NCBI GenBank assembly: GCA_963969395.1
Contig: OZ017804.1
Location: 15,996,001 to 16,060,000, forward strand
Source: Pseudoscleropodium purum
Taxonomy: Eukaryota > Streptophyta > Bryopsida > Hypnales > Brachytheciaceae
Length of the DNA: 64,000 nt
Direction: 5' to 3'
Below, in pieces: positions 1-12,936 of the stretch (its first letter is position 1; the number at the start of each line of letters is the position of its first letter). The notes under the pieces were generated by a model. The model did no database searches, was not told where the DNA came from, and saw only the letters and a program-made list of their open reading frames with translations. A program made the position numbers and the translations under genes.

Positions 1-1324
<1,324 letters not shown>

Positions 1325-2438
1325 ACTGCTGGCTGCAGAATCAAAAATCAAAAGTCAATCGACAATGATAGAATTAATGCTTGTGCACTCACAATAGGAT
1401 TTTTTCGCTTGTGACCTTGGTGTGATCCTTTCTCTTCTTGTAGAGGAAGGTCGGCCATGGCAGTCCAAACGCATGCTCAACCTGCACCCTGCTTGACTTC
1501 CTGAATGAACGACCCAACCCCAATCATGCCGCCCTCATGAGATAATCCCTGAAAATCCAGTTCCATTAAACGACGTCGGTTCAAACAAATGGAAACTTCC
1601 TCAAAAATTTGAAAAAAGCTTTGGAGCCTACTGTACATTTTCATATTAATTTGTATTTCAAAGGAGCTACCGTCTAAACTTCTTGGACCCAACTGCAAAG
1701 TCAAGAGAGAATCAAGGTATCAAGATGCTTTGTGTTATGACTTGTGAAGATCCACTGCACTTGATTGAGGTAGGAGGGTCACTCAAAACCAGGCTTGCGC
1801 TACAAAATCGATAGAATGAGTGAAACTTTAAAGATAGCATCTTGAAAGCTCAAAATACACCACTTTTGAACTTTTTCTATCGAATTTCTCTTGGTGTGAG
1901 TTCAAGAAATCCAATGAAGTTTGACCAAGCCCGGATATGAAATGTCCTTCGAGGGTTAAGTTCGCCTTCTAGTAGTGGCCCTTCAGCAGTTGGCATAATC
2001 CTTTCCGTCTGCAATGGCCTACAGTAAATTCGATGCGGACACTTACTTAACCAGTTTCTATAAGCAGATACTCGAAAATTATGTCAAAACTGACAACGTC
2101 CCATTACAGGTAGAGTTGTAAAGCACCGAATAATATGAAAAGCATACACAGAAGGCATCCAGGCGCACCAAAGTAAATCAAAAGTCATACAACTGAAAGA
2201 ACTGATGTTTGCAAAATCTCAAGGACTCATTATACATTCAAGGTTTACACTTCACAATAGAAGAATAGAGTACAATTGGAGATCTATGATATTTACACAA
2301 ATGCAATAAACTAGTCTAAGTCTCTCAAAAACCGGTCCTTATAATCAATTGTACGTACACAAGTTCTAATACAACAAATCGAGTAGAATGAAGACAAGTT
2401 ATACATAAAAGGATTGCTCTCCACGCATAGTTGTTGAG
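1325..2438. other. Intergenic: CCoAOMT 5' side and FAX 3' side
   Basis: This 1.1-kb space separates the CCoAOMT start from the FAX stop codon, both on the minus strand. It should contain the FAX 3' UTR and the CCoAOMT promoter and leader. A 75-codon minus-strand open frame at 1477-1704 has no recognisable domain and was not called. No element with terminal repeats was seen. Confidence 0.5.
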
Positions 2439-4340
2439 CTAATGTCCTCGCACAATTCCATGAATATATCCACCTGTCATAACCAAAGAGTACAAGGAGA
2501 CGACTCCTGCAGGGAACACCTTTCCGGTCTCCGAGTACCGTGAGCCCATGACGAACAACAGCAGGCCGGATATTCCTGCCATGGGAAAACACAACGCCAG
2601 TTCATAACAATACAGAGTAGTATGCATTTTGCACCCAATTCACTGTAGCACAAAACGAATGAGCACTAAAATATTAAAAGAACCAGCCCACACTTGAAGC
2701 AGTTTATTCCATTGTTAGACATACAATCACATACAGGCAAACATACCAAACAAAGATTGGATAAATAATTCTAATATAAGCCACAACAGCCTTTGCGAAA
2801 ATAACATGAGCCCAAAGTTGTGCACAAAATGATATCTGGATCCCTAGTCTTGGCTCACTGTGAATTGATTCCTCAGGTATTCAAGCAGCTCCTCAACAAT
2901 GATATATCAATCAAACCCTCCCCTCTGCCAAAAGTAGGGTTTAGCAAAACCCATTAGAATGCCACGCAGGATTGCAAGATCACTTACCGAGACCGATAAT
3001 TGAAGACATGATCGGCTTTGTCGGTAGGTTCAAAAAGACATAATACAGGATCAAAGTTGATCCTCCACCAGCCAGGAGTGATGTACCGCTGCCACTCCTC
3101 ACAAATCCCATTATCCCTCCCACTGCCACCATAGAAAACCAATCAACCAAAACATTAGAAAATCACCTTGAAAATGTTTACTAAAACAAACACAACTCTC
3201 GAACCCTAAATGGAGGCATCGGTAGCCAGCTCGTCACACCTCGAATCTACACAAGAACTCAATCTGAAATGCAAAGAATTTTCATTTCACACAAATTGAA
3301 TTCCAATCAGCCGAAGCATTACATAAGCACCCTGCAAACTGTATATTGAAAAACACACTTATCTCTTGGATCTTAAAATAGAGACATCAGACATGCTGGG
3401 CCGAATTCATACAAGAGATGACACAAGAACTCAAATGCAGAAATTCTACAAATTGAGAAACAGGAAGATTTGGATTCCAAAAGAACTTATTAATCCGAAA
3501 TGCAAAAATCCTACAAATTCAGAAACAGAAAGAGGTGGATTTCAAAGAACGCAAATCCAAAATGCAAATCCAGTACACGTTCAGAAACAGTAAGAGAAAG
3601 ATTTTCAAAAAACTCAATCCTAAATGCAGAAACTCTTAAGATTCAGAAACAAAGGAGATGGATTTCAAAGAACAGGCAGCGGTGCGCCGTGGCGATGGCG
3701 AAGGCAAGCTCAGAAACAGGAATTTCAGACGGATTTCAAAAAACTGTATTTCTAATCCCAAAACTCCACAAATTCAGAAACCCGAAGAGACGGGTTCAAA
3801 GGGAAAACATCGTCACTCACCACCAATGAGCGCGGCATACGCCAACGTCAATTTCTGCGACAACGAGAAACCCGCCAATTTCTTCCCCGCGTCTTCCCCT
3901 TCACCACCATCGCCATCGCCACGGCCACCACTGCCACCATCCCCATCCCCACCCCCATCCCCTCCAGCGCCGCCCGAATCAAGCTCCGCCTGTTTCACAC
4001 TATCTCCAACATCTGGTCCGTAAGCTTGCGGTGCGCCATAGCCTCTAGGCGTTCGGTAATTCACGGGACTGGAATACTCCGCAGGGGCGCCGTATCGCCA
4101 TTGGAAATCCGCGCGACTGAGGTCGCCGAAGCTGGGATTCGGTATCGTCTCGGACGGGCGAAGGACATCTGCGCCGGGGGTTTGGTAAGGTCGTGGGGAG
4201 CCGTAGCTCGGGATGCCATAGCTTGGTAATTGCGCTACTACCACTCGGGAAGTGCGTGATCGAGATCCTTTCCTCCGAACCAAAAGAGTCGGCAATCCAG
4301 GAACCGAGACTGCCGTCAATGCAGCGAGCGCCATAGCCAA
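2439..4340 (-). CDS. FAX: Plastid-targeted TMEM14/FATTY ACID EXPORT family protein
   Basis: Seen: exons 4340-3821, 3122-2988 and 2575-2439 join in phase to a 263-residue protein. Residues 1-35 are basic and Ser-rich like a chloroplast transit peptide. Residues about 120-150 are a Gly/Asp-rich low-complexity linker. The rest is the TMEM14 fold with four hydrophobic segments, containing LAYAALIGVGGIMGF, a GSGTSLLAGGG turn, LPTKPIMSSIIGLG, GLLLFVMGSRY and the conserved ending GKVFPAGVVSL-MTGGYIHG. Family knowledge: plant FAX proteins of this type sit in the plastid inner envelope and help free fatty acids leave the plastid. The Gly-rich spacer before the membrane domain is also found in plastid FAX members. 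Which FAX subgroup it belongs to is not settled here. Intron 1 (3123-3820) carries a tandem repeat. The gene lies about 1.6 kb downstream of the Toc75-like gene on the same strand. Confidence 0.9.
3240..3802 (+). repeat. Degenerate tandem repeat, period about 61 bp, in FAX intron 1
   Basis: A unit containing AATCCNAAATGCA, then CACAAATT or TACAAATT, then CAGAAACA and GGATTTCAAAG recurs with starts near 3428, 3493, 3554 and 3615, with weaker copies near 3250 and 3740. Purine-rich strand bias and the absence of stops in one frame produce misleading plus-strand open frames. The array fills most of intron 1 and ends at the exon-1 donor. Confidence 0.75.
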
Positions 4341-5902
4341 TCTCAGATTCGAATTGCAACAACCCTACAAAACCAAACCCTAGTTCGATCCGAGAACAAA
4401 ACTTTCATTAGAGGCGAGTTCGTGACGGAGAACTCGGAGTCTTGAACGTGAAATTGTGAGATTGTTGTGGTAGCGTTGATTGCAGCTTTTGATCCGCGTG
4501 CATGGATAGAGCCTGTGATCCAATGATACTGAAGTGAATTTCCACGTCAAAAGAGAACCCTATTGCGTGGCAGGTTGTTGGAGGTTAACGAGGGATGGTG
4601 TTGTCAACCGTCAGATGCTTGCTTCCATGTTGCAATTCCTGGTGCTCAAGAATCATGGCTCACGTCGAAAGTCTGCGCGTTGCAAATCACAATGTTGCAA
4701 ATTGCAAATCTCATGGCTGGCATTACTCTTGATCCAGTGGCATTAGGATTGTCAGAGTCCGAGCTTTCTATTCTACCAGAAAGTTATTCTCAGACGCTGT
4801 TGAAAACATTACTCAGGAGAATTAGAGATTTGCAAATACTACATGCACTGCACTACACTGAGTGCACATTTTCAATTGCAAGATTCTCTTGCTTCTTCTA
4901 TTATGAGTCGTATATGATTCTGGGCACCATTGTCGAAGATGTTAGCCCTAAACTAGAGTTTTGAAACCTTGTTTGGGAATTCGTCTCTCATTGCAGGAAA
5001 CAAGCCTCACAATTAGGGTTTGTGGTTTCACAAATACTGTAGCGAAGTAGTGAGATCTCACACAAGTAGAGAGCTCTGACACCCCTGTTCATCTTGGTTG
5101 TTGCATTTGGCTTTGAATCAGATGAAGGCTGCAACACGAGTCACGACAAGGGCTGGAGCTTGTGTAAGAGGTAAGTATACCCCCAAAACCAACAAACTGA
5201 GAAAAATGACGCTATGTATCATAATCCTACAGTTCGGTACATCAAATGTGCACTAGAATGCTAAGAAATGAATCAATTTTAAAACCACAAATTGCATTGG
5301 AATTGCAATGAAGTGCATTTCCAACTTCATAACAAGTGCAACTTAATGAATAATTTAAAATCATAGAAAAATTTGGTTTTTTTTATACACTATCTACCTT
5401 TCCATGGAGAATCTTTGGAAGGTTAGTCAAAGGATTTGTTGCTATAGGTTGAAGAAGAAGCAAGAAATCATATAGGCAATTCAACTAGTACAAGATCAAG
5501 TATCTCTAAAGTAATTGTGAAGGCTCATTTCTAGTATGTACCATTAAATACAAGTTCTAATTTTCACAAATGGGTGGCAACACTAAATGGTAGATAGTGT
5601 GTGCAAAACATCAAACTCTTTGTATGATTTTCAATTACCTATGTGTACATGTGTAACAATGATGAAGTAAACTATAGTGTGATTCCAAAGCAATTTACAG
5701 TTTGAAAATTCCGTCCTAATCTCAACGGCATTCGAAAATTCGTGAATATTTTGGACCCTACTGTACTGTACAACAAAAGATACATGGTGTTGGTTTGGGG
5801 TATAGCTTACCTTATTTGTGCTCAGAAATAGGTAAGAATGTGCAATATCTGAAAGAAAGGAAAATTTAAGTTAATTTATGCAGGAAAAAATGTGGGTGCC
5901 GG
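4341..5902. other. Intergenic between FAX and the Toc75-like gene
   Basis: The FAX promoter and leader should lie at about 4341-4700, and the 3' UTR of the Toc75-like gene just above 5700. The only other candidate is a short plus-strand first-exon-like segment at 5122-5170, listed separately. A 133-codon plus-strand frame at 4563-4964 shows no domain and was not accepted. From 5171 to 5900 I see plain A+T-rich sequence. Confidence 0.5.
5122..5170 (+). other. Possible orphan first exon
   Basis: An ATG at 5122 opens a 49-base frame (MKAATRVTTRAGACVR) ending at a consensus donor GTAAGT at 5171, preceded by leader-like sequence with TTAGGGTTT. No following exon was found before the antisense Toc75-like gene begins. 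It may be a broken gene start, an upstream exon of a noncoding transcript, or chance. Confidence 0.2.
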
Positions 5903-8900
5903 CTAGTAACGTTCCCCAGTGTACACTTTGAGAGACCCTGTCTGATCATTGCACTCTATGACATACTCCATACGTACGTTTCCCATCTTGATCCCCGCTC
6001 CATACATGAGCCCTCTTCCAATCCTTTCCACTAATCTGCTCGGTTTGTTCCAGATCGCTCCAAAGTTTTGTAAGCCGGTCAGGGAATCGACGAAGCAGTA
6101 ACCCTCCATTTGTTGTGGCACAGGGAAACGCACCTCTCCAGCAACCTGGAAGAAAGGAATGCCAGTTGCGCACATTCAGGTCTCAACCACGACACACAGT
6201 TCCAGATGAAACCAAAGGTAGAAAACCAAATGAAAATTGAAAGGAAATTTTATGCTATAAACTCCTTGAAGCCTCTTTGAATCATAAAGCTCAAATATAG
6301 AACGGTTGTTGACACCTCAATGAAGCGACTGAAACTGGCAAGCTCCCCAATGTTGTTGCCACGGAGAGCGTAGGGACCTCCATTCGAGAAAGATCGATAG
6401 TTTACAACGTCGCCCAGGCATCCTCCGTATCTGGCGTGCAGGACAACAACAGACGGCAGTTGATCTTCCGGTGTTTCCCTTCGGAGAGGCATATACCTCG
6501 TCATCGCCAGCTGATGCCTGTTGAACATGGGTGCTCGAGTTCCCAAGCCCACTCCTTGATCAACCTGCAGACAAGAATCGACAGGTTAGAATCCCAAAAG
6601 CTGTAAATACGAATAATCTCTTAATGCACCTGGTTGGATATTACCAACTTTGGTGAGCTAGTTTGCCAATACCTTCATAAGGTAAGTTCGTGTAACTGGA
6701 GAAATAAGGTTCTGAACTATGAGGAGAATTTATTCTGAGTTTTTGGGTTGCCGCCAAGGGAAATAGGAGCCCAAACCACGTTGTTTCGTAATTTTCGGAG
6801 CTGCATTCAATTAGTTGTGAACATTCGAAGTGACTGTGGTGTCTTCCACAAAATCTTGAGCTAATCTATGCTCATTCCATCTTTACTAACTCCTTATAAG
6901 TTCACAAAGTCATGCACTAAAGTATGCTTATTCTAACTACGCTTTAAAAATTACATGAGGAGGTTGAAACCAATGCACTTTCCATGAATGGAACCTTAGC
7001 ATTTGGCAGTTATAATTGATAAACGTTGCTACTTGAATAAAGTTAGTTAAATTATAGGTGTGTTGTTTAAGAACCAGGTTGAATTGGGACATGTACCTTA
7101 AGTAGCACACTTGAAGTGGGAACAAAATTTTCAGTCTCTAACAGGCGTGTTGCTCAGAGTATGGTCTGGATACAAGTTCTTACCTGGAAAATATCCCTTG
7201 CACCTATGAGCCCTGTCTCACCGGGTTTCAAATTGCTACGAGTGATTTTCATCTGCAAGAAAGCAAGGTGTTCGATTCCACAAGAGCCATTACTTCCTCT
7301 CCGTTTGCAGATCGTTCCCACATCATCTCTTGTAGCCACCTCTTCGACCACCACTCCATACGCGAGTTTACTTTGCTCTGAGAGTTTCTGCAAAACTTCA
7401 GCAATCTTAAGAGAAGACATTGAGGAAAATCTCATTTAACCCTTCAAAGGAAACTTGCAAATTGAAGGTACTGTATTCTTCCACTTCAAACATAGAATTT
7501 GAGTAACATGCTGAGGTCAAACACTAGATAAACTTGAACCAGCATTACTTTCAGATTCCAAACTATGTCTTACTATTTGATTTACAATGAATCTCTAATA
7601 AAATTCGGTGAAACTGTGAAAAGCACATACAGCCACAAGGGTTCCTCAGTCCTTTTCAGGAGTTAAGCCGATGCAAATTTCTAACTGATTCTTAACAGAA
7701 GAATACGATCCATGTATCAAAGGGGTATCAGAAAGGTTACCTCTATAACAGAAGCCTTGATGCCTGCTCGATCAATCCATATGGCTGGCACTTCCTTAAA
7801 GTGATCAGCATCATAGTACGTGGCACTCAGCTTCCGCTTATTGAAGGCAAGAAGCCGTAAAGTATAATTGTGAAGATTTTTAAATCCCTCCAAACGAGGA
7901 CGAAAACAAGGAGGGTCCTTCAGAAGAGGATGAACATACTCCAATTTGAAGCGCAGCTCGTCCTACACAAGAAGTTGGTGGATTCAGAACAACTTCTCTA
8001 TACATCAAAAATTAAGAATTTTAAAAGTTGGTATCTTCAAACAACAAATGTTAACAGTTGAATAAGTCAATGGAAATACCTCTGGGCGCAGAATGTTGCT
8101 AGTGGTTACAGTGCCAGATACAGTTCTATTTAATCCACTGATATTGCGATGTTGTACACACAGGCTACCACCGGGCTGAAGTGTCCTCTGCAACATATGT
8201 CAAACCAATCCATATTATGCAGATGCCCCATTTAAAGCTGAGTTACTTACAGATGATCAGAAGCTTACAAATTCTATTTAGCACGACCCCCAATCAGAAA
8301 ACATAAATTCAAAGTCAAGAAAATATCAAACTTCACAAAATCTTCACAAATTTTGTCAAATAAACTTAGAAGTATTTAGCTTTTAAGCAGTCAACAAAAA
8401 TTTGAAATTTCAATTTTAGAAATTGATATTGTAATGATTGGCTAAAAATCACATTGCAGTCCTGGAAAATTTACTATTGGGAGAAGGAAATGATAATTTT
8501 CATTACAAGTTATTTCTATCTTACCGATATAAACTGAGAATATACCGACACAAAGATAAACTCATCCAGTATGCAAAAAAAGTTACAATTCTGGAAAAAA
8601 AAATTGGAGTCTTTTCAGGAGTCTCACAAGGACATACGTATCCAAGCTGAGTAGGATGTATTTGTCTCATTTATATAGCCCTTACCCAAGCAAAAAATAT
8701 TTTAAAAATTAAGGTTTACAATATGTACCAGATTAGGTCTGCCCGCGTCATTACAAAGAAAGCTCCACTCAGTATTGACATCCGCAGACTGCCTTGGGCT
8801 CTCTTTCAACCGCAAGTGCATTGCAATGCCGGCCTCCCTGTCACCACAATCGGAGTCAGAGGCAGCCAGCTCTAAATTCACTTTGTCAAACAGGCCTAGC

Positions 8901-11201
8901 TGCTCTACCCTCTTCAATGCCGCCTTCCCTGCCCCTGAGTTCCATTGCAAGCCTTCCCTCACCTGCAGCCCAGCCGTCCTCCCTTTCTTCACCAACAGAA
9001 GCATAACTTCGCCCTTGGTTAACCCTAATTCAAAGCACTGACACCATTGGACCATGTCCCTTTCTTCACCAACAGACGCACAACTTCGACCTTTGCTAAC
9101 CCTAATTCAAAGCACTGGCACCAATGGACTATGTCAATCAAAAAAACGTCAATCAAAAAGCTCACTTACTGCCTCGGGAAGACTCTCCGAAATGATTTCA
9201 TGGTTGGTGTAACAAACAGTGGGTTGGCCAGCTTCGTCCTCACAGGAAACAGAGATTCGTGAAATCATGCCTTCATCTACTTCGCATTCCAAAACCCCTG
9301 TCAATTCTGAAGTCCTGAACCCCTTCACTTTGGCAAAGACGTAACCTTGGTTGTGGTACCAGCTCTCGACCCTGTTTTGAATGTCACTCAAGGTCTGTTT
9401 TGTTGCCTTCTCCTTTCGTTGTAGCATGGTGGTTATATCCCTTTGAATGCTCTTGGGAAGAAGACATTGATTGCCACGGAGTTGGACTCCATTGATGCAT
9501 TGGAAGGAAGAAAGGTTGGGGTATATGGCGGTCTCAGTTAGGACTACGAGCTTTATGGCATCCTCAGAAGTGGCGACCCAATGTATGTTCACGGTTTTGT
9601 ACCACCCTGTGGCCATGAGCTTAGCCGTTGCCTCTGTGATGTCAGATTTGGTGAGACGAGTCCCGGGAGTGAATCCTAGAATTTGGTAGGGCGCAAAATC
9701 GTCCTCCAACTCCATGCCTGTGACATAACATTCTTGGAATCAGCTCTTCGGCCCAAGAGAAATTCAAGAGAGAATCAGGGTATCTAAGATCCAATAATCC
9801 TTACTAGTTCTCACACTATTTTTAGTGATCCACTTGTATTCAGTGCTACAATGGAAACGATGCAGCACAACACAATCAAGAATGTTATGACAGTTGCACT
9901 ACCAAACATGAGCAAAACTACAACCCAAAATTCAAGAGATAACAAACTCCCGCTTCAGTGCCTCACCATGTCCTTTGATAACAAAAAGAAAACTTCACAT
10001 TGCACTTCAATGCAATTCACAAAATAGCAGAGTTTCTTAATTGAACTGTAAAGAAATCTGCAACAGAAGAGAGCATTTCTAATACAAAAAGAAACACGGC
10101 ATGACGCATTGCAAGACCAGCGAACCGTAGCTCACAGTAGCTTCCATGACAGCAAATATCAGCAAAAACCACACCTCAAAACTCATAAGAAACTAAACTC
10201 CCGCTTCAGCAATCACTTCTGCAGTCAATTCCGTAACCACCAATTCACATCGACAAATGCAAAAATTTATGTTCCAATCTAACACAGGTAAAAACTAAAC
10301 GAATTTTCCTATTCATTTGGTAGGCATCTCAAAGATGTTGTCAACTTTGATACACAAGCTTCCTTTGCACAGACTGGAACGAATGAAAATAGCTGTAACT
10401 TAGATGTCAATGCTTTGATGTTCCTTGCATCAAAGTGTGTCATTCAAACATTAAAAAACCTGCAACAGAAGAGCGCACTCCAAACCCTAAAAGACATTAG
10501 ACCCAAGCGCTTTAACACCCGAAGAGCAGAGTAGCGAAGCTTACCATACCTTCCACGTTAACAACTCTAATCTCGTAGCACAAATACTCCTTCCTCGCAT
10601 CAAGGCTCCCCAACGGTGACAATCTTTCCTCACAAACTCTGGATTCATCCCGCGCAAGCTCATCGTCTTCTTCTTCCCGAAACTCAGCAAACTCAACAAC
10701 AGAATCCACATTCGAATCTCCAGAAAAGTCACCGCCATCGCCATCGCCATTACTACCACTACCACTTCCATTACCACCGCCGAAACCCCGCTCCAGCCAA
10801 AAACTCAAAGCTTCCACGCTCCGAACGACAGAAGCGCTCAGCTTCTCCCCTTGCCCTAACGCCACACCCAAAACGCGCCCTCCGCCTTGGCCAAAACTCT
10901 TGCAAGACGACGCGAGCTTGCTACCCCCAGCCTCACACACCACAGCAGGGGAGGATTGAATCCCACATTGAATCCCCAATTGAGTCCCAAATTGTTGGGG
11001 TCCGAATTGGATGCGAGGGGAGGAAATTTCGGAGTTGGGGTTTGTGGAATTGGTGGCCGAGACGGATCGTTTGGTTGTGTGGTGCCATCCGCTGCACTGG
11101 TCGCAAGCGACCAGTGCGACAGGCGGGGATCGAAGCATCGTGCGCGTCACGGATGCGTGGTGCAAGTGTTGCTCATCGTTGACTGCGCATTTCTGGGACA
11201 A
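5903..11201 (-). CDS. TOC75: Toc75-like Omp85 channel of the plastid outer envelope (divergent)
   Basis: Seen: eight exons, 11201-10550, 9717-9170, 8962-8729, 8187-8080, 7962-7741, 7387-7184, 6564-6316 and 6145-5903, join in phase to 819 residues, the usual Toc75 length. Residues 1-190 are a transit-peptide-like region ending in a Gly/Ser/Asp-rich stretch. Residues about 200-480 form the POTRA region (SWYHNQGYVFAKV, CEVDEGMISRI). From about 460 comes the barrel: SADVNTEWSF, LQPGGS-HRNISGLNR, VTTSNILRP, EVPAIWIDRAGIKA, NGGPYALRGNN and a C-terminal aromatic TGERY. Family knowledge: Toc75 is the protein-conducting channel of the TOC complex, and its closest match by these blocks is Toc75-III rather than OEP80. 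Odd: the loop-6 signature usually read VRGYN is LRGNN (residues 723-727). An alternative start lies at 11138. Introns 1 and 6 carry repeats. Confidence 0.9.
6660..7096. repeat. Dispersed repeat, copy 1 (Toc75-like intron 6)
   Basis: From TAAGGTAAGTTC to GAATTGGG, ordered blocks including GTAATTTTCGGAG-like, TGACTGTGGTGTCTT, TATGCTCATT and ATTACATGAGG-like correspond to 20265-20582 upstream of SKIP35 on the same strand. This copy is longer by about 100 bases. No coding potential or terminal repeats were seen, so the family is unnamed. Confidence 0.6.
9895..10500. repeat. Diverged internal duplication in Toc75-like intron 1
   Basis: Matching blocks such as AACTCCCGCTTCAG (near 9948 and 10196), CTGCAACAGAAGAG (near 10058 and 10460) and ACAAATGCA/CAATGCAATT indicate that parts of the intron were duplicated, then shuffled or decayed. 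The boundaries are approximate. Confidence 0.4.
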
Positions 11202-11400
11202 GAATCGAGATTTCTAAAACAAGAAACGAGATTCGAGAGATGAGAATCGAGATTTCTAGGACAAAGGTGACGATTTCTCAGAGGAGAGTTGAGATTTGTC
11301 CCCTGAGAATCGCGATTAGTAACAGAAAATTCCAGATCTCTAAGACGAGATTAGCAATTTCTGACGCAAGGGTCGAGATTTGTGAGATAAGAGTAGAATA
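11196..11400. repeat. Short degenerate repeats upstream of the Toc75-like gene
   Basis: About ten imperfect copies of a GAGATTTCT/CGAGATTTGT core, often with GAATCGAGATT, lie just upstream of the presumed start, where leader and core promoter would be expected. Whether they are binding sites or simple slippage products cannot be decided from sequence. Confidence 0.5.
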
Positions 11401-12114
11401 TTGGTGATTCTAGAACGGAATAGAATGCGCAGCGAGGCAAATCATCGAGGGGATTTGAGCGTGAGGCCCCACTGGCGACGAGTGTCCGTGAGGGTTGAGA
11501 GTTTGGTTACATGAGTCGTGGTACCCGTGTGTTATCCGGATTTCGCTGCTGCAGGGGTCCGGGCCTCGTGATTACGATAGTAAGTACACAAGTAAATTGA
11601 GTTCCAACGAGCTGCACTTATCCGCTTTATATTACACTAATTCCGGAATTATGCGAATTTAAGAGGGGCTCCAATATGGTATTTCATAGTATTTTAGATA
11701 AAATTAGATAAAATTTAATATATGTAATCTATACTACTCTTTCAAAATATATTAAATATTATGATGGTCATTCATTTCATTGTTTCTCATTCTATTTTCA
11801 TTTTACTTTCTTTCAATGGATTCACCTTCTAATTAGTTTATATTCATCCAAAAATAATCCAAATTAGTACAAAGGTTCTTGTACTATAATTCAAACTCTT
11901 GATTGAACGAACTTGTAAACCAAAATAAACTAATCCTTTTATATAATTGATGGATACAATTTTGCAGTGTTCAATATGAGAAGAAATTAGGGGAGATCAC
12001 TATTGATTTTTAGAAAACTACGTGAGTTAAAAGATAGGATCCACTTAATTCAAAGTAGGAAAATTTTATATAATATGTAGGGCTACTATAGGATTCATGA
12101 AATGCTATAGATTG

Positions 12115-12157
<43 letters not shown>

Positions 12158-12658
12158 GGTATGTAAAAACATCACATAGTAGGAATTTTTATTAATAAGT
12201 TAGTATTGATAAATAGGGGTTGTATTAATTTTTATTAGTAGGGTGAGTATAGATGTAGACAAATAATTTTGGTGTAGATGATAAAATGTTTATAGTCAAG
12301 TAAATCTAAAGTTTTTGATTCTGGCAATTCACTATTGGTTATAAGTAATTCCAACTTGTTCACACCAATCCCTTAATAAATGTGCCAACAAAGTGAAGGT
12401 CGATGTAGGAATCTAATATGAAAAATAAAAGCATTGAATAACTCTACAATGAAGGCTCTATGGCGGGGATTTATGTTTATATGTAAGGTTGTATGGGGGA
12501 TTTATATTCACAAGAAATGTTGTATGATAGTGATTTGTGTTTAATGTGGGTACTTCCAAAATCGCCACTTTTTGCTATTGAACTTGTTTGCTATTATTAA
12601 ACTAGTTAGATTTTTATATGCTTTTGTTGGCAAGTGAAAGGAGGTTCCAACACACTAG
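11401..12658. other. Intergenic, with AT microsatellite
   Basis: Composition shifts abruptly near 11.6 kb from mixed to A+T-rich. A perfect (AT)19 tract lies at 12117-12154. No gene or element with ends was recognised. Confidence 0.6.
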
Positions 12659-12936
12659 CATTAGAAGATTTTAGGGGGCTCCAAATACTTACAAGTTATC
12701 AAAATCTATGAACATAGGGAACTGTACTACTAAAGGAGTCTAACGTGGCTGAGCCCTTGCCACATCATTGTCCAAAAACAAATTTCAAACTTCTTTTTGC
12801 ATTTGAAGAACTTCAATTTTTTTTGTTTAATTAAAATTTTTTTTTCTAACAACAAGCCGTTCCCTTCATTGCAGGGAACAATTGTGGAGGAATAGGCCCA
12901 AAACAAGCTTTCGGAACCTCCCAAAGTCTTCTAATG
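12659..12936. mobile_element. MITE-like inverted-repeat element, family CATTAGARGA, copy 1
   Basis: The left end CATTAGAAGATTTTAGG pairs with the right end, which reads CATTAGAAGACTTTGGG on the other strand, giving inverted termini of about 23 bp around 278 bp. Interior blocks (ACGTGGC, TTGCCACATC, a TGCAGGGAA-like core, a poly-T stretch) recur in inverted orientation in the element at 40909-41215. No clear target duplication flanks it, so the superfamily is not assigned. Confidence 0.7.

Noticed and set aside
1477..1704. 75-codon minus-strand frame upstream of CCoAOMT
   Set aside because: It does not resemble any CCoAOMT N-terminus and has no matching splice link to the first coding exon. 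It may be 5' UTR.
3658..4023. 121-codon plus-strand frame with a Pro/Ser-rich tail
   Set aside because: It crosses the intron repeat into the complement of the FAX Gly/Asp linker, so the Pro-rich tail is an antisense artefact.
4563..4964. 133-codon plus-strand open frame upstream of FAX
   Set aside because: No recognisable motif, located in the expected promoter region of FAX, with no splice-linked continuation.
10616..11182. 188-codon plus-strand open frame rich in His and Tyr
   Set aside because: Antisense to the transit-peptide and Gly-rich exon of the Toc75-like gene; the His/Tyr runs are the complement of Gly/Asp codons.
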